Notes: generated by a model not told the origin, from the sequence alone. A stretch of 64,000 bases of DNA from Candidatus Binataceae bacterium (GCA_035650475.1 DASRHP010000012.1:1-64000); one strand, 5' to 3'. Positions 26,519 to 34,993 are shown, numbered from the stretch's first letter. Numbers and translations are program-made.

Positions 26519-27105
26519 CGGGACTTGCGGAAGGACTTTCTGACGCTGGAACGACTCGCCCTTCTCAGCGGCTTGCGGCCAACGGTTGTGGGCTTCGTTG
26601 TCGCACCCGAGGGCAGAGTCATCGCCACCAAGTTTTCTCCGACGGCGTTTATCCTGTAGCTTCCGCGCTCCGCCTTATCCACAAGCCCTACGGCATGCGC
26701 ATTGACGAGAGTCTGGGAAGGCCTGTTTAAGCGGCGGCGGCCCACTCGCCTGCAAGCTTCCTGGAGATCCTCCGCAGTTATCGAATCCTTTCGCTCGCTC
26801 TCCGCCGCCTTAAATCGGTAGTAGTAGGCAACCGCCGCTGCGAATTGATTGTCGGTAGTCGGATTCTTCTCTGATATGAACGTCCGAATGTCACGTATAC
26901 CCGTCGGATGAGGTTTGTCGGTGACATCTCGCTCCTCGTCGGACCGAGGGCTTGGAGCTTCCCGTCGCTCATCTGCTGTCGGAGCCGATAGACCTATTTT
27001 CTCCATCGACCAACGAATGATGCGTCGCTGATCATCTGGCTCAAACGGCTCCAGTGCGGAAACGATAGTACGGACGGCGTCAAGATCATCTGCTTTGTCG
27101 GCCAT
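26515..27105 (-). CDS. Unknown 196-aa protein coupled to the HEPN-like gene
   Basis: I do not recognise a named family. The N-terminus LDAVRTIVSALEPFEPDDQR and IIRWSMEKIGL is a motif I associate with proteins on integrated elements. An acidic linker (about residues 40-65) leads to a helical domain (QFAAAVAYYYRFKAAESERK, LQEACRRVG) and a possible winged-helix end with LVNAHAVGLVDKAERGSYRI, like a DNA-binding wing. The C-terminal 35 residues are very basic. It could be the partner or regulator of the downstream HEPN-like protein. Confidence 0.5.
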   Translation of the reverse strand: MADKADDLDAVRTIVSALEPFEPDDQRRIIRWSMEKIGLSAPTADERREAPSPRSDEERDVTDKPHPTGIRDIRTFISEKNPTTDNQFAAAVAYYYRFKAAESERKDSITAEDLQEACRRVGRRRLNRPSQTLVNAHAVGLVDKAERGSYRINAVGENLVAMTLPSGATTKPTTVGRKPLRRASRSSVRKSFRKSR

Positions 27106-27194
27106 CTTGCTTGCCCTTCTCAGCCAGCTCCTGTGCAGGGCAGATCATGCCAACCGAGTTCGCCATGAGACAGACGTTGAAAGGTTGGACAAAA

Positions 27195-27237
27195 CAGCCA
27201 AAGTACAGCCAAAGTGACGCCGCACCTCGCCGCATCT
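27195..27237. repeat. Short direct repeats beside the tRNA-Leu 3' end
   Basis: Two tandem 11-mers, CAGCCAAAGTA (27195-27205) and CAGCCAAAGTG (27206-27216), are followed by two tandem 10-mers, CGCCGCACCT (27218-27227) and CGCCGCATCT (27228-27237). They lie 60-100 bp from the 3' end of the tRNA gene on the island side, where arm-type integrase or accessory-factor sites are expected. The function is inferred from position. Confidence 0.4.
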
Positions 27238-27296
27238 CGCGCTTGACATCCATCGCACTCCGAGCTAAATCGCCAGATATGACGCGGTGTTTTGAA

Positions 27297-27381
27297 TGCC
27301 GGGGGCGGGATTCGAACCCGCACGGGAGTTGTCTCCCAGGGGATTTTAAGTCCCCTGCGTCTGCCCTTTCGCCACCCCGGC
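27297..27381 (-). tRNA. tRNA-Leu (anticodon UAA)
   Basis: The - strand folds as a class II tRNA. The acceptor arm GCCGGGG pairs with CCCCGGC, with discriminator A. The anticodon loop is ACTTAAAATC with anticodon TAA, the long variable arm is GGGAGACAACTCCC, and the T-arm is GCGGGTTCGAATCCCGC. CCA is not encoded. The 3' end faces the island, which makes it the likely integration target. Confidence 0.95.
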
Positions 27382-27590
27382 CCTGTTACTTTCGTCCGCG
27401 ACTCAGCCTTTCATCCTTCGATTAGCGCGAATTTCCTTCCATCCGCTCGCACAGGCGCTTGGCGCAGATGCGCGATTGTGCATGGAGCGCGAAGCCTTCC
27501 GCAAGCCGTTGCGATAGCCTTGCCCACGCCGCCAACAGCGGGCCGCCGGTTGTCCTTGATTCGCCCCAAGCAGCGGACGTTAATGAAAGG

Positions 27591-28295
27591 ATGGAGTCTG
27601 GCGGCCGTATTGCAAGGCCGATGGGAGCCGCCGCCTCGTCCGTACGCCTTGGCGCGCTGCTCGCGCTCCTTTGCGCCGGATGCGCGTTCGGCTCGGCGCC
27701 GCTTGAGGACACGCCCAAGATTGTCGCCACCCCCCAGCCGGGGCAGCTCAGCGTCAGCACGCAGCCCGGCGCGCCGATTGGCGACGTGGTTCCGGTTTAC
27801 GTCTCGGTCGCCAATGGCAGTGACGTGCCGCGCGCGATCGTGCCCAGCCAGATCTTCGCCATCGACGACTCGGGCGCGCGCGTGGCGCCGTTGCCGGCGG
27901 GCGAGGCCGCACGCCAGGCTGGCGGCGCGGGCGAGCTTAAGGGCGCGCTCCTGAGCGGAGCGGTGAGTGGAGCCGCCGAGGGCGCGTTAGGTGCTGGATT
28001 GGGCGCGATCGTTGGCTCGGCGCTGGGCGGAGCAACCGGCACTGGAGCGATCATCGGCACCGCGATCGGCGCGGGCACCGGTGCGATCGACGGCGCCTCG
28101 AGCGGGGCCAGCAATGCCAACCAGCAGGCCAATCAACAGCTCTCCGCGCTCGCGCTGCAGGGCGGCGAGGCGCGGCACAATTTCACCGTCAGCGGCTACG
28201 TCTTCTTTCCCAAGGGCGCTTACCGCGAGATCGAATTTTTGCTGGTCAACCAGGAGACCGGCGACACCGAGATCGTCCGCCGCTCGTGGAAGTGA
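27591..28295 (+). CDS. Glycine-zipper lipoprotein
   Basis: 234 aa from ATG 27591 (ATG 27621 is an alternative). The signal region SVRLGALLALLCAGC has a lipobox-like CAGC. A beta-rich domain follows (VVPVYVSVANGSDVPRAIVP). A long glycine/alanine membrane-active stretch (about residues 110-180) carries GAGLGAIVGSALGGATG and GTGAIIGTAIGAGTGAIDGA, a glycine-zipper pattern. The C-terminal strand domain ends with YVFFPKGAYREIEFLLVNQE. It is probably anchored in the outer membrane. It is the first gene outside the island. Confidence 0.7.
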   Translation: MESGGRIARPMGAAASSVRLGALLALLCAGCAFGSAPLEDTPKIVATPQPGQLSVSTQPGAPIGDVVPVYVSVANGSDVPRAIVPSQIFAIDDSGARVAPLPAGEAARQAGGAGELKGALLSGAVSGAAEGALGAGLGAIVGSALGGATGTGAIIGTAIGAGTGAIDGASSGASNANQQANQQLSALALQGGEARHNFTVSGYVFFPKGAYREIEFLLVNQETGDTEIVRRSWK

Positions 28296-28314
28296 GACCC
28301 GCGCCCGCCGCCGC

Positions 28315-28542
28315 TTACTTCTTCTGCGCGGCGCGGGCGGCGAGTTCGTCGAGCGCCTCGTTGACGAAGTAGCGCTGGGAGGGATCACGATCGTCGAGCT
28401 CGCGCTTGCGCCCCGCCACCCATTCGGCAAGCGCGATCACCGCGGCTTCCTCGAGGTTGGGAATTGCGAGCGCGGCGGCGACTTCGCCAAGCGCCGCCCA
28501 CAGCTCGTCGGGTAATTCGATTGCAATCGCCTTGCCCGCCAT
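28315..28542 (-). CDS. Small RHH-like hypothetical protein
   Basis: 75 aa. The N-terminus KAIAIELPDELWAALGEVAA looks like a ribbon-helix-helix strand plus helix, followed by LEEAAVIALAEWVAGRKREL and a helical tail. RHH proteins of this size are usually DNA-binding regulators or antitoxins, but no toxin partner is adjacent. A GGAGGAGG stretch lies upstream of ATG 28542. Confidence 0.5.
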   Translation of the reverse strand: MAGKAIAIELPDELWAALGEVAAALAIPNLEEAAVIALAEWVAGRKRELDDRDPSQRYFVNEALDELAARAAQKK

Positions 28543-28663
28543 CGAAGCGCCTCTTCCTCCTCCCTGATATAGTCGCGCCGCGCGCGAGCGGTCAAAGGCG
28601 CGCCCGGCGGCGCGCCGCTCCCGTATGGTCTTCGGATGCGCGCGTCGTCACAATGGATCTCGC

Positions 28664-30625
28664 ATGAACGCTCCGGGCAAACTCGCAGGCTCGCTGGTCG
28701 AGTACCTCGACCAGGGCGGGCTGCGCCCGGCGCTCGTCGTGCGCGAGCAGGGCGAGCGGCTGGTCGTGCGTGACGCTGGCGGGCGCGAGCGCGCGGTGGC
28801 GCGCGAGCTCGTCCTGATGCGCCATCCCGCGCCGCGCGCCGCCGCCGACGCCGCCGCGCAGCTCGCGGCGCTGGAGGAAGAGAAGGGCGCGCTGCGCGCC
28901 GAGCTCGACCTCCATCTGCTGTGGGAGGTCGTCCAGGAGCAGGGGCGCGCGCTCACCGCCGAGGAGCTGGCCGAGTTGTTCTTTGGCCGGCGCTCGAGCG
29001 CGGCGGCGGCGGTGATGCTCGAAGCGCTGCTCGCCGACCGGGTCTACTTCGTGCGCCGCCATCGCGAATTCCTCGCGCGCAGCGCCGAGCAGGTCGAGCG
29101 GCTGCGCCTCCAGGAGAGCCGGATCCGGCTGCGTAGCGAGGAAGGCCGGCGCAAGCGCGACCTGATGCGCGCGGTGATCGCCGAGCGCGCCCAGCTGCCG
29201 GCGGCCGAGGGTGCCGAACTCGCCGCCGAGCTTCAGCGCTACCTGCGCAACCCGTCCACTCGCAGCCAGGAGCTGAGCGAAATGCTCGCGCAGGCGGCGC
29301 CCGAGGTCGATCCGGCCGAGACCGCCTTCGAAATCCTCGAGCGCCTGGGTGCCGCGCCCGCGCTGCCCCGCTTCGCCGCCATCGCCGCCCTGCCGTCGGA
29401 GTTCAGCGAGGCGGCGCTGGCCGAAGCCGCCGCCGCGGCGCCGCCCATCCGTCCGCCGCTGGCCACGCCCGCGACCTTCACGATCGACGACGAGGAGACG
29501 GTGGAAGTAGACGACGCGCTGAGCTGCGAGGTTGGCCCCGACGGCTCGCTCGTCGTCGGAATCCATATCGCGCTGGTGGCGGACTTCGTCGCCCGCGGCG
29601 GCGCGATGGATCGCGAGGCGGCCGCGCGCGCGACCACTGTCTATCTGCCGGAGACCACGGTCAGGATGCTGCCCGACGAAATTTCATGCCGGCGGGCCAG
29701 CCTGATCGCCGGTGAGCGGCGGGCGGTGCTCAGCACGACCGCGCGGCTCGACGCGGGCGGCGCGATTTTGACGAGCGAGATACAGCCGGCGAGCATCACG
29801 ATCGGCAGGCGGCTTACCTATGCGCAAGCGGATCGGATCCTGGCCGGTGCCGAGGAGACCGACAGCGACACGGCGGCGGCACTGAGGCGCCTGTACGCGG
29901 CGGCGCTGGAGCTGCGCGAGCGGCGCAAACGAGCGGGCGCCTTACTGGTGCATCGGCGCGAGCCCAAGGTGCGGGTGCGCGGGGAAGAGATCGAAATCGA
30001 GGTCCTCGACAGCAACTCGCCCAGCCGCGTCCTGGTCGCCGAGTTCATGGTCCTGAGCAACTTTATCGCGGCGCGCTACGCCGCGGAGAGGCATGTCCCG
30101 ATCATCTATCGGGTGCAGCCGGCGGCGGGAGACGCCCTGCCGCTGCGCGCGCGGCTGTCGCTCTACCCCGAGTATCACGCGGGCGCAGGGCTGGAGTGCT
30201 ACGCGCAGCTCAGCTCGCCGATCCGTCGCTACGCCGATCTTGTGCTCCAGCGTCAACTCGTCGCGGCGCTGGCCGGCGGCGGCGCGCCGCCCTACAGCGG
30301 CGAGGAAATGCTAGCGGTGCTGGCGAACACGGAGAATGCGGAGGCGGAGGCGAAGGAACTGGAGCGCCGCGCCCGCCGGTACTGGACGCTGCGCTATCTG
30401 GAACGTTATGCGCTGGGCCGCGAGCTTTGCGCAACCGTCACGCGCGACGGGGTGAGCGCCGAGCTCGACGACTTTGCCGTCCGCGGCGCGCTGCATGGCG
30501 CGCCGGCGGCGCCTAGTGGAGCCAAGCTGCGCGTGCGAATTGCCCGGGTCGACCCGCTGCGCGGCTGGCTGTCGTTCGACTGCGTCGGCGTCCGACCGGG
30601 GAGCGCCGCGGCTGACCAGCGCTGA
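28664..30625 (+). CDS. RNB-domain exoribonuclease (RNase II/R family)
   Basis: 653 aa. The N-terminal third (about residues 1-240) has a small barrel and helical domains not closely like E. coli RNase R. The RNB catalytic domain (about 265-560) contains FTIDDEETVEVDDALS, whose aspartates bind the catalytic metals, YLPETTVRMLPDEISCR and a final RRYADLVLQRQL. A short C-terminal S1-like strand region ends it. It degrades RNA 3' to 5'. The ATG at 28664 is chosen by homology start. It converges with the HTH gene at 30662. Confidence 0.88.
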   Translation: MNAPGKLAGSLVEYLDQGGLRPALVVREQGERLVVRDAGGRERAVARELVLMRHPAPRAAADAAAQLAALEEEKGALRAELDLHLLWEVVQEQGRALTAEELAELFFGRRSSAAAAVMLEALLADRVYFVRRHREFLARSAEQVERLRLQESRIRLRSEEGRRKRDLMRAVIAERAQLPAAEGAELAAELQRYLRNPSTRSQELSEMLAQAAPEVDPAETAFEILERLGAAPALPRFAAIAALPSEFSEAALAEAAAAAPPIRPPLATPATFTIDDEETVEVDDALSCEVGPDGSLVVGIHIALVADFVARGGAMDREAAARATTVYLPETTVRMLPDEISCRRASLIAGERRAVLSTTARLDAGGAILTSEIQPASITIGRRLTYAQADRILAGAEETDSDTAAALRRLYAAALELRERRKRAGALLVHRREPKVRVRGEEIEIEVLDSNSPSRVLVAEFMVLSNFIAARYAAERHVPIIYRVQPAAGDALPLRARLSLYPEYHAGAGLECYAQLSSPIRRYADLVLQRQLVAALAGGGAPPYSGEEMLAVLANTENAEAEAKELERRARRYWTLRYLERYALGRELCATVTRDGVSAELDDFAVRGALHGAPAAPSGAKLRVRIARVDPLRGWLSFDCVGVRPGSAAADQR

Positions 30626-30636
30626 GCGCCGCGCTG

Positions 30637-30654
30637 CCGGCCGGCCCGGGCCGG
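30637..30654. terminator. GC-rich hairpin between convergent genes
   Basis: CCGGCC (30637-30642) and GGCCGG (30649-30654) form a compact stem between the 3' ends of the RNB gene and the convergent HTH gene. Only a short T-stretch (GGTTTAG) follows on the + side, so this is a weak terminator candidate that could serve both directions. Confidence 0.35.
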
Positions 30655-30661
30655 TGCCGGT

Positions 30662-30856
30662 TTAGCCCTTGAAGTTGTCCTGCTGCAGCCGCCAGCGGTC
30701 GATTGATTCGATATTGAAGCGCCAGTCGCTGCCCACCTTGAAGGCCGGCAGACCACCGCGCTTGAGCTGGCGGTAGACCGTCGAGGGATGGACCTTGAGA
30801 TAGTCCGACAGCTCCTTCACCGTCATCACTCGACTGCTTTCCAGTTTAACGGCCAT
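30662..30856 (-). CDS. Excisionase-family HTH protein (64 aa)
   Basis: A small MerR/excisionase-type helix-turn-helix protein: VMTVKELSDYLKVHPSTVYR, then QLKRGGLPAFKVGSDWRF and NIESIDRWRLQQ. It matches the DNA-binding HTH_17 pattern over its whole length. RBS GGGGAGG precedes the ATG. No integrase is adjacent, so it is more likely a stand-alone regulator than an excisionase. A 390-bp upstream region holds a structured element. Confidence 0.85.
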   Translation of the reverse strand: MAVKLESSRVMTVKELSDYLKVHPSTVYRQLKRGGLPAFKVGSDWRFNIESIDRWRLQQDNFKG

Positions 30857-31247
30857 GGTGATCCTCCCCGAAAGCTCGCTATTTACTCCTTATACTCGCG
30901 GCGCTGTGGCGCCGGTTGGGGGGAAGCCCCAGCAAGCAGCGTGCCGTAAGCCACAGAAAAGGGAGCCCTGCCTAGCTAGGTGAAAGTGGGGGCAAACTGA
31001 ACGATTAAAGCGTCAACTATTTGGCGGGCGGTAGGAAAGTGTCGGTCAAGCTTTCGACGTGGCGATGCAAAAATGACCAACCGTTGTTTCAATCATGCAA
31101 TACTTACCTGCCCCGCTTCCACGCCCAACTTCTGTTCGCAAGACCCGGTTTCAGCCCTCCACCGCAATTTCCCTCAGAGAGAGCCTTGGCCTGCAACGAC
31201 GGGCTTTCAGGCCTCTGCGGGACGGTCGAGGGCTGACCGCGACCGTC
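30857..31247. other. Intergenic region with a structured element
   Basis: About 390 bases with no convincing gene; the + strand open frames here read through the 3' end of the neighbouring LLM gene and look spurious. At 30904-30956 a stem CTGTGGC/GCCACAG encloses an inner GGGG...CCCC hairpin, followed by GGGAGCCC and the palindrome CCTAGCTAGG. A TTGACG element is present on the - strand near 31010. It could be a leader RNA of the HTH gene; I cannot match it to a known riboswitch. Confidence 0.35.
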
Positions 31248-32090
31248 CTAGACGTGGTTCACCAACTCGCGTTCACATTCGGTGATAAACCCCTGAATTC
31301 CCGGCCCGTCGTTCTGTCGATGCAACAGGATCAGCCGATGCACGCCGGCATCGGCGAACGCTCGCGCCTCGTCGCGGGTGACCTTGGTCCGCGGAGTCAC
31401 GCTGATTTCGAGGTCTTCGAAGCGGCGGCCGGCCGCCTTGCAGGCCGCCCTCAGCCCCGCGATACATTTCTTTGTCGTGTCGAGGTCGAGCGCAAAGCCG
31501 TACCATCCTTTGGCCAGGCGCGCCGCGCGCGAGAACGCCTGCGTGGTGTGTCCGCCGAAGACGACCTCGGGATGGGGCTTCTGGACCGGGCGCGGCATCG
31601 CGTTGACTCCGCCGAAGGAGACGAAGCGGCCGCGAAATTCGGGCTTCTCCATCGTCCATAGCGCGATCATCGCGCGCAGGAATTCCTCGCTGCGCGGCCC
31701 CTTGTGGTCGAACGGCGCGCCGATCGCGTCGAATTCGGGCTTGAGGTAGCCGATACCGATACCGAAGATCAGGCGCCCGGCCGAAAGTACATCGGTGGAG
31801 GCGAGCTCCTTGGCCAGCACCACTGGGTTGCGCTGGGGCAGGATGATGGTACCGGTGCCGAGGCGGATGGTCCGGGTGTGCGCGGCGACGAACGACAAGG
31901 CCACCAACGAATCGATGAACGGCGTGTCGGCGGGCACCGGTGAGGGCGGCGCCTGCGGGTCGGGCAGCACAATATGCTCGCCGGTCCACAGGCTCTCGAA
32001 GCCGGCCGCTTCGGCGGCGCGCGCAACCTCGGCGGCGACCTGCGGGTTGGCACATGGCCCGAAGTTGATTCCGAACAGCGCGATCTTCAT
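31248..32090 (-). CDS. LLM-class F420/FMN-dependent oxidoreductase (TIGR03619-like)
   Basis: 280 aa. Luciferase-like TIM-barrel: MKIALFGINFGPCANP at the N-terminus, GFESLWTGEHIVLPD, RLGTGTIILPQRNPVVLAKE, LSAGRLIFGIGIGYLKPEFD, then KPHPEVVFGGHTTQAFSRAA. The LSxGRxxxGxGxGxxxxEF motif is the cofactor-binding signature. The family uses F420H2 or FMN; the substrate is unknown. ATG 32090 is the homology start, lying in a 23-bp tandem duplication. It is divergent from the PH-domain gene. Confidence 0.85.
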   Translation of the reverse strand: MKIALFGINFGPCANPQVAAEVARAAEAAGFESLWTGEHIVLPDPQAPPSPVPADTPFIDSLVALSFVAAHTRTIRLGTGTIILPQRNPVVLAKELASTDVLSAGRLIFGIGIGYLKPEFDAIGAPFDHKGPRSEEFLRAMIALWTMEKPEFRGRFVSFGGVNAMPRPVQKPHPEVVFGGHTTQAFSRAARLAKGWYGFALDLDTTKKCIAGLRAACKAAGRRFEDLEISVTPRTKVTRDEARAFADAGVHRLILLHRQNDGPGIQGFITECERELVNHV

Positions 32091-32134
32091 GGCAGGCAGA
32101 ACTAACACGAAATGGCAGGCAGAACTAACACGAA
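32089..32134. repeat. 23-bp tandem duplication at a start codon
   Basis: The unit ATGGCAGGCAGAACTAACAC plus GAA occurs twice without a gap (32089-32111 and 32112-32134) and is identical in both copies. The first copy overlaps the start codon of the LLM gene read on the - strand, so the duplication lies in its 5' leader. Confidence 0.85.
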
Positions 32135-32280
32135 GCGGCGCGAGCGGAAAAGGGCGCTGGCGCGCGGTCGATTCCCCGCCGCGCGGCGGATTGCCGATGC
32201 TGGGCGCGACTAAGCATAATTGGCGGGACTCCGGCGGCGGCACAGCGCGCTGTCGGCCGGTCGGGGGAGATGCGGCGGCG

Positions 32281-32820
32281 ATGAGATGTCCGCAGTGCGG
32301 ATTCAGCGCGATGGCCGACGCGGCATTCTGTTCGCGATGCGGCGCGCGGTTGTACGAGCCCAAGCCGGCTGACCGGCGCGAGTACGCGCTGATGCGCGTG
32401 AAGCCGTCGTGGTGGCATTTCGCCGGCGCAATCGTGTTCGCCAGCGCGTTCATCGTCGCCGGCATCGCGATCAATTTGGCGCAGGTGAGCGACTGGCGCG
32501 TCGGCGCCGTGCTGATCGCGGCCGGCATCGCGCGCCTGGCGCTCGCCGGCCTCGAACGTCAGAGCATCTCGTGGAGCCTGACTTCGGAGCGGTTGATCGA
32601 GCGCACGGGGCTGTTCTCGAGCCGCCGGCGCGAGATGGAACTCGGCGACATCCGCTCGGTCGAGATCGATCGCCGCTTCTCGCAGCGCCTGCTGGGCGTC
32701 GGCAGCGTGACGGTGGCCTCGGCGGCCAGCGCGGACTTCACGATCCGTCTCGAAGATATTGCCGATCCCGATGGCGTGGCCGAGACGCTGCGCCGCGCGC
32801 GCGTCAAACGCCTCGCCTAA
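32281..32820 (+). CDS. Zinc-ribbon plus PH-domain (YdbS/bPH2-like) membrane protein
   Basis: 179 aa. The N-terminal zinc ribbon MRCPQCGFSAMADAAFCSRCG has two CxxC pairs. Two hydrophobic segments (about residues 45-65 and 72-90) form a hairpin in the membrane, and a bacterial PH domain follows: ISWSLTSERLIERTGLFSSR, then REMELGDIRSVEIDRRF and VGSVTVASAASADFTIRLED. bPH2 proteins are cytoplasmic-facing membrane proteins of unclear function. The ATG at 32281 is fixed by the ribbon. Confidence 0.8.
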   Translation: MRCPQCGFSAMADAAFCSRCGARLYEPKPADRREYALMRVKPSWWHFAGAIVFASAFIVAGIAINLAQVSDWRVGAVLIAAGIARLALAGLERQSISWSLTSERLIERTGLFSSRRREMELGDIRSVEIDRRFSQRLLGVGSVTVASAASADFTIRLEDIADPDGVAETLRRARVKRLA

Positions 32821-32935
32821 CCGCACAAGGCGGCGCGTCACGCTTTGGCAGAAAAGTGAAAAGTGAATTGTCCAGGAGAATGCCGCGCGGCGAGCGGAAA
32901 CCCCGACCGCCCGTCACCGCGGCAGTGGTGTGCAG

Positions 32936-33823
32936 CTAGTTTGCGCCAAGTTGGTGGCGAGCTTCGGCGATCTCCTCGCGCAGCTTTTTGATGTAAACCT
33001 GCTGTTCCTGGATCTGGCGCTGAAGCTCGTAGGGCGGGGCTGACCAGTCAGCGGCCTCGGCGGCATGCGCTTCGGCGGGGCTGGGCGCCGCCGGCGCGGG
33101 GGCGGGATTGCACTTGTCGAGCGGGGTGTCCTGTGCGCGGCATTGCTCGAGGGTTTCGCGCTCGGCCTGGAGCTCAGCAATTTCGCGCCGCTGGGCTTGG
33201 AGCTGCGCGATAAGCCGATCGTGTTCGGCGACCGCCTCTTTGTGATGCTTGTAGGCGAGGTAGCTGCCGACCGCGGTGACCCCGGCCGCGCCGCCGATCA
33301 TCGCGGTCGTCGGGCCCCCGCCCGCAAGCCCGCCCGCCAGGGCGCCGACGACTCCGCCCGCGGCCGACGCCGCCACCGTGTCGAGCGCCCCCGGCACCCT
33401 GCGCATCGCGCATTCCACCGACGTGCCCTGGCGCAACTCAACCGCCTCGCCGATCACGGTGGTCACGGTGCCGACGTCATTTTCCTTCGTGTGGAGGCCG
33501 ATCACCGCGTCCACTTTGTCGGGGTACTGCTGGAGGGCGAGCGCGCGCAGGCGCTCGGCGGCTTTAGAGTTGTCGGGATCGATCGCGGCGTCGGTGAACG
33601 GCTCGTTGAACTGGATGACGCCAAGTTCGTGGTAGCAGGCGCCCGGGAGACCTTGAGCGCTCACGTAGATGAATCGCTCGGGCGAACGCGTCTGCGCGGC
33701 GCCCTGCGCGGGCGGCGCCGGCTGGGCCGCGGCCTGCGCCGGTTCAGGCGCCTGCGAGCGCGCGGCGCATCCGAGCGCCATCGCCGCCACAACGATGAGA
33801 ACCAACCGTACCGCTTGTTGCAT
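32936..33823 (-). CDS. Lipoprotein with glycine-rich segment and coiled coil
   Basis: 295 aa from ATG 33823. Signal QQAVRLVLIVVAAMALGCAA has a lipobox with Cys at about residue 19. An alanine/proline linker is followed by a globular domain (YVSAQGLPGACYHELGVIQF, DKVDAVIGLHTKENDVGTV). A glycine-zipper-like stretch (GGVVGALAGGLAGGG) and a long coiled coil (EHDRLIAQLQAQRREIAELQ) follow, with a second coiled coil at the C-terminus. It is likely an envelope structural protein. I do not recognise a named family. Confidence 0.65.
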   Translation of the reverse strand: MQQAVRLVLIVVAAMALGCAARSQAPEPAQAAAQPAPPAQGAAQTRSPERFIYVSAQGLPGACYHELGVIQFNEPFTDAAIDPDNSKAAERLRALALQQYPDKVDAVIGLHTKENDVGTVTTVIGEAVELRQGTSVECAMRRVPGALDTVAASAAGGVVGALAGGLAGGGPTTAMIGGAAGVTAVGSYLAYKHHKEAVAEHDRLIAQLQAQRREIAELQAERETLEQCRAQDTPLDKCNPAPAPAAPSPAEAHAAEAADWSAPPYELQRQIQEQQVYIKKLREEIAEARHQLGAN

Positions 33824-33889
33824 ACCGACTCTGCGCAGATTCACCCCGGGGGATGAGTCAAGCATGGCGAGCCGGCTAAGAAAAGCACG

Positions 33890-34993
33890 CTAGCCCCATA
33901 CTTCGCGGGCAAGTTCGGCGACCAGCGTGAGCTTGCGCTCCTGCATGGCGGGCTCGACCGGATTCCCTTTGACGCCCGAGGCGAAGCCGCACTGCGGCGA
34001 GAGCGCGAGCTGCTCACGCGGGAAGAAGCGCGCGGCCTCCTCGATTCGCGCGCGCAGCGCGTCGGCGGATTCGAGCACGTTGCGCTTGGTCGAAACCAGG
34101 CCGAGCACAACGCGCTTGTCGCGCGGGACCTCGCGCAGCGGCTCGAAGGAGCCGGCGCGCGCGTCGTCGTATTCGAGCAGGAATTCGTGGAAATGAGTCG
34201 CGCGGCGGAAGAGCTCGCGCGCGATCGTGTCGTAGCCGCCACGGGCGAGCCAGCGGCCGTCGTTGTTGCCGCGGCACAGATGGAGCCCGAAGGTGACGCC
34301 GGGCGCGGCGGCGGCGAGCGAGTCCACAAGCTCGACGCCCTCGGTCAGCATTCGCGCCGGCGCGATGCCGCGCTCGGCGAGCAGCATGCGGCTGATGTCG
34401 GGATCGACCAGGTTGGTCAGCTCGGGGGCGTCGATCTGGATGTACTCGCATCCCAGCCGCGCCAATTCGGCGATCTCCTCGCGGACAATCGCGGCGGCGT
34501 CGGCGAACATTTCGAACGGGTCGCGGTAGGCGGCGGTCGATTCGGTCGGCGACCAGAACATGAAGAGAATCATCGGACTCGGCAGCGTCATCTTGAGCGG
34601 ACGGCGGGCGCGGGCGCGCGCGTAGACGAACTCCTCGATCGCGAGCGGGCGGCGGCGGCGCAGCTTGCCGGTCACGGCCAGCCCCAGGCTCAGGCTGACC
34701 ACGCGGCCGTCGTCCTCATGCCAGGGCTGGGTGACCGCCGCGCTGCGCGAGAGGCCCACGCAGGCGTCGAGCAGCGAGCCCAGAAAACTCAGCCGGCGCT
34801 GCTCGCCGTCGTTGATAACGTCGAGGCCGGCGGCCTCCTGGAGCGCGAGCGCTTCGTCCACCGCGCGGTCCTCGACGCGCTTGTACTGGGCGGCGGAAGT
34901 CTCGCCATTGCGTAGCGCGCGGCGCGCCTCGCGCAGATAGGCCGGGCGCAGCAGTGAGCCGATGGGCTGGGAGCGATAGATGCGTGGACTCAT
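33890..34993 (-). CDS. MetE C-terminal-domain-like protein (cobalamin-independent methionine synthase family)
   Basis: 367 aa, a single TIM-barrel equivalent to the catalytic half of MetE; the N-terminal half is absent. Visible features are YRSQPIGSLLRPAYLREARR, LDVINDGEQRRLSF, ELARLGCEYIQIDAPEL (substrate acidic residue), HLCRGNND and LSPQCGFASG, which supply the H-x-C and second Cys zinc ligands. Short homologues of this type methylate or cleave varied thiol compounds, so the substrate is open. GGAGGAA 7 nt before ATG 34993 fixes the start. Confidence 0.85.
   Translation of the reverse strand: MSPRIYRSQPIGSLLRPAYLREARRALRNGETSAAQYKRVEDRAVDEALALQEAAGLDVINDGEQRRLSFLGSLLDACVGLSRSAAVTQPWHEDDGRVVSLSLGLAVTGKLRRRRPLAIEEFVYARARARRPLKMTLPSPMILFMFWSPTESTAAYRDPFEMFADAAAIVREEIAELARLGCEYIQIDAPELTNLVDPDISRMLLAERGIAPARMLTEGVELVDSLAAAAPGVTFGLHLCRGNNDGRWLARGGYDTIARELFRRATHFHEFLLEYDDARAGSFEPLREVPRDKRVVLGLVSTKRNVLESADALRARIEEAARFFPREQLALSPQCGFASGVKGNPVEPAMQERKLTLVAELAREVWG

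Noticed and set aside
28592..29566. 324-aa - strand open frame opposite the RNB exonuclease
   Set aside because: It is a repetitive Gly/Arg/Ala shadow; the RNB catalytic motifs are on the + strand.
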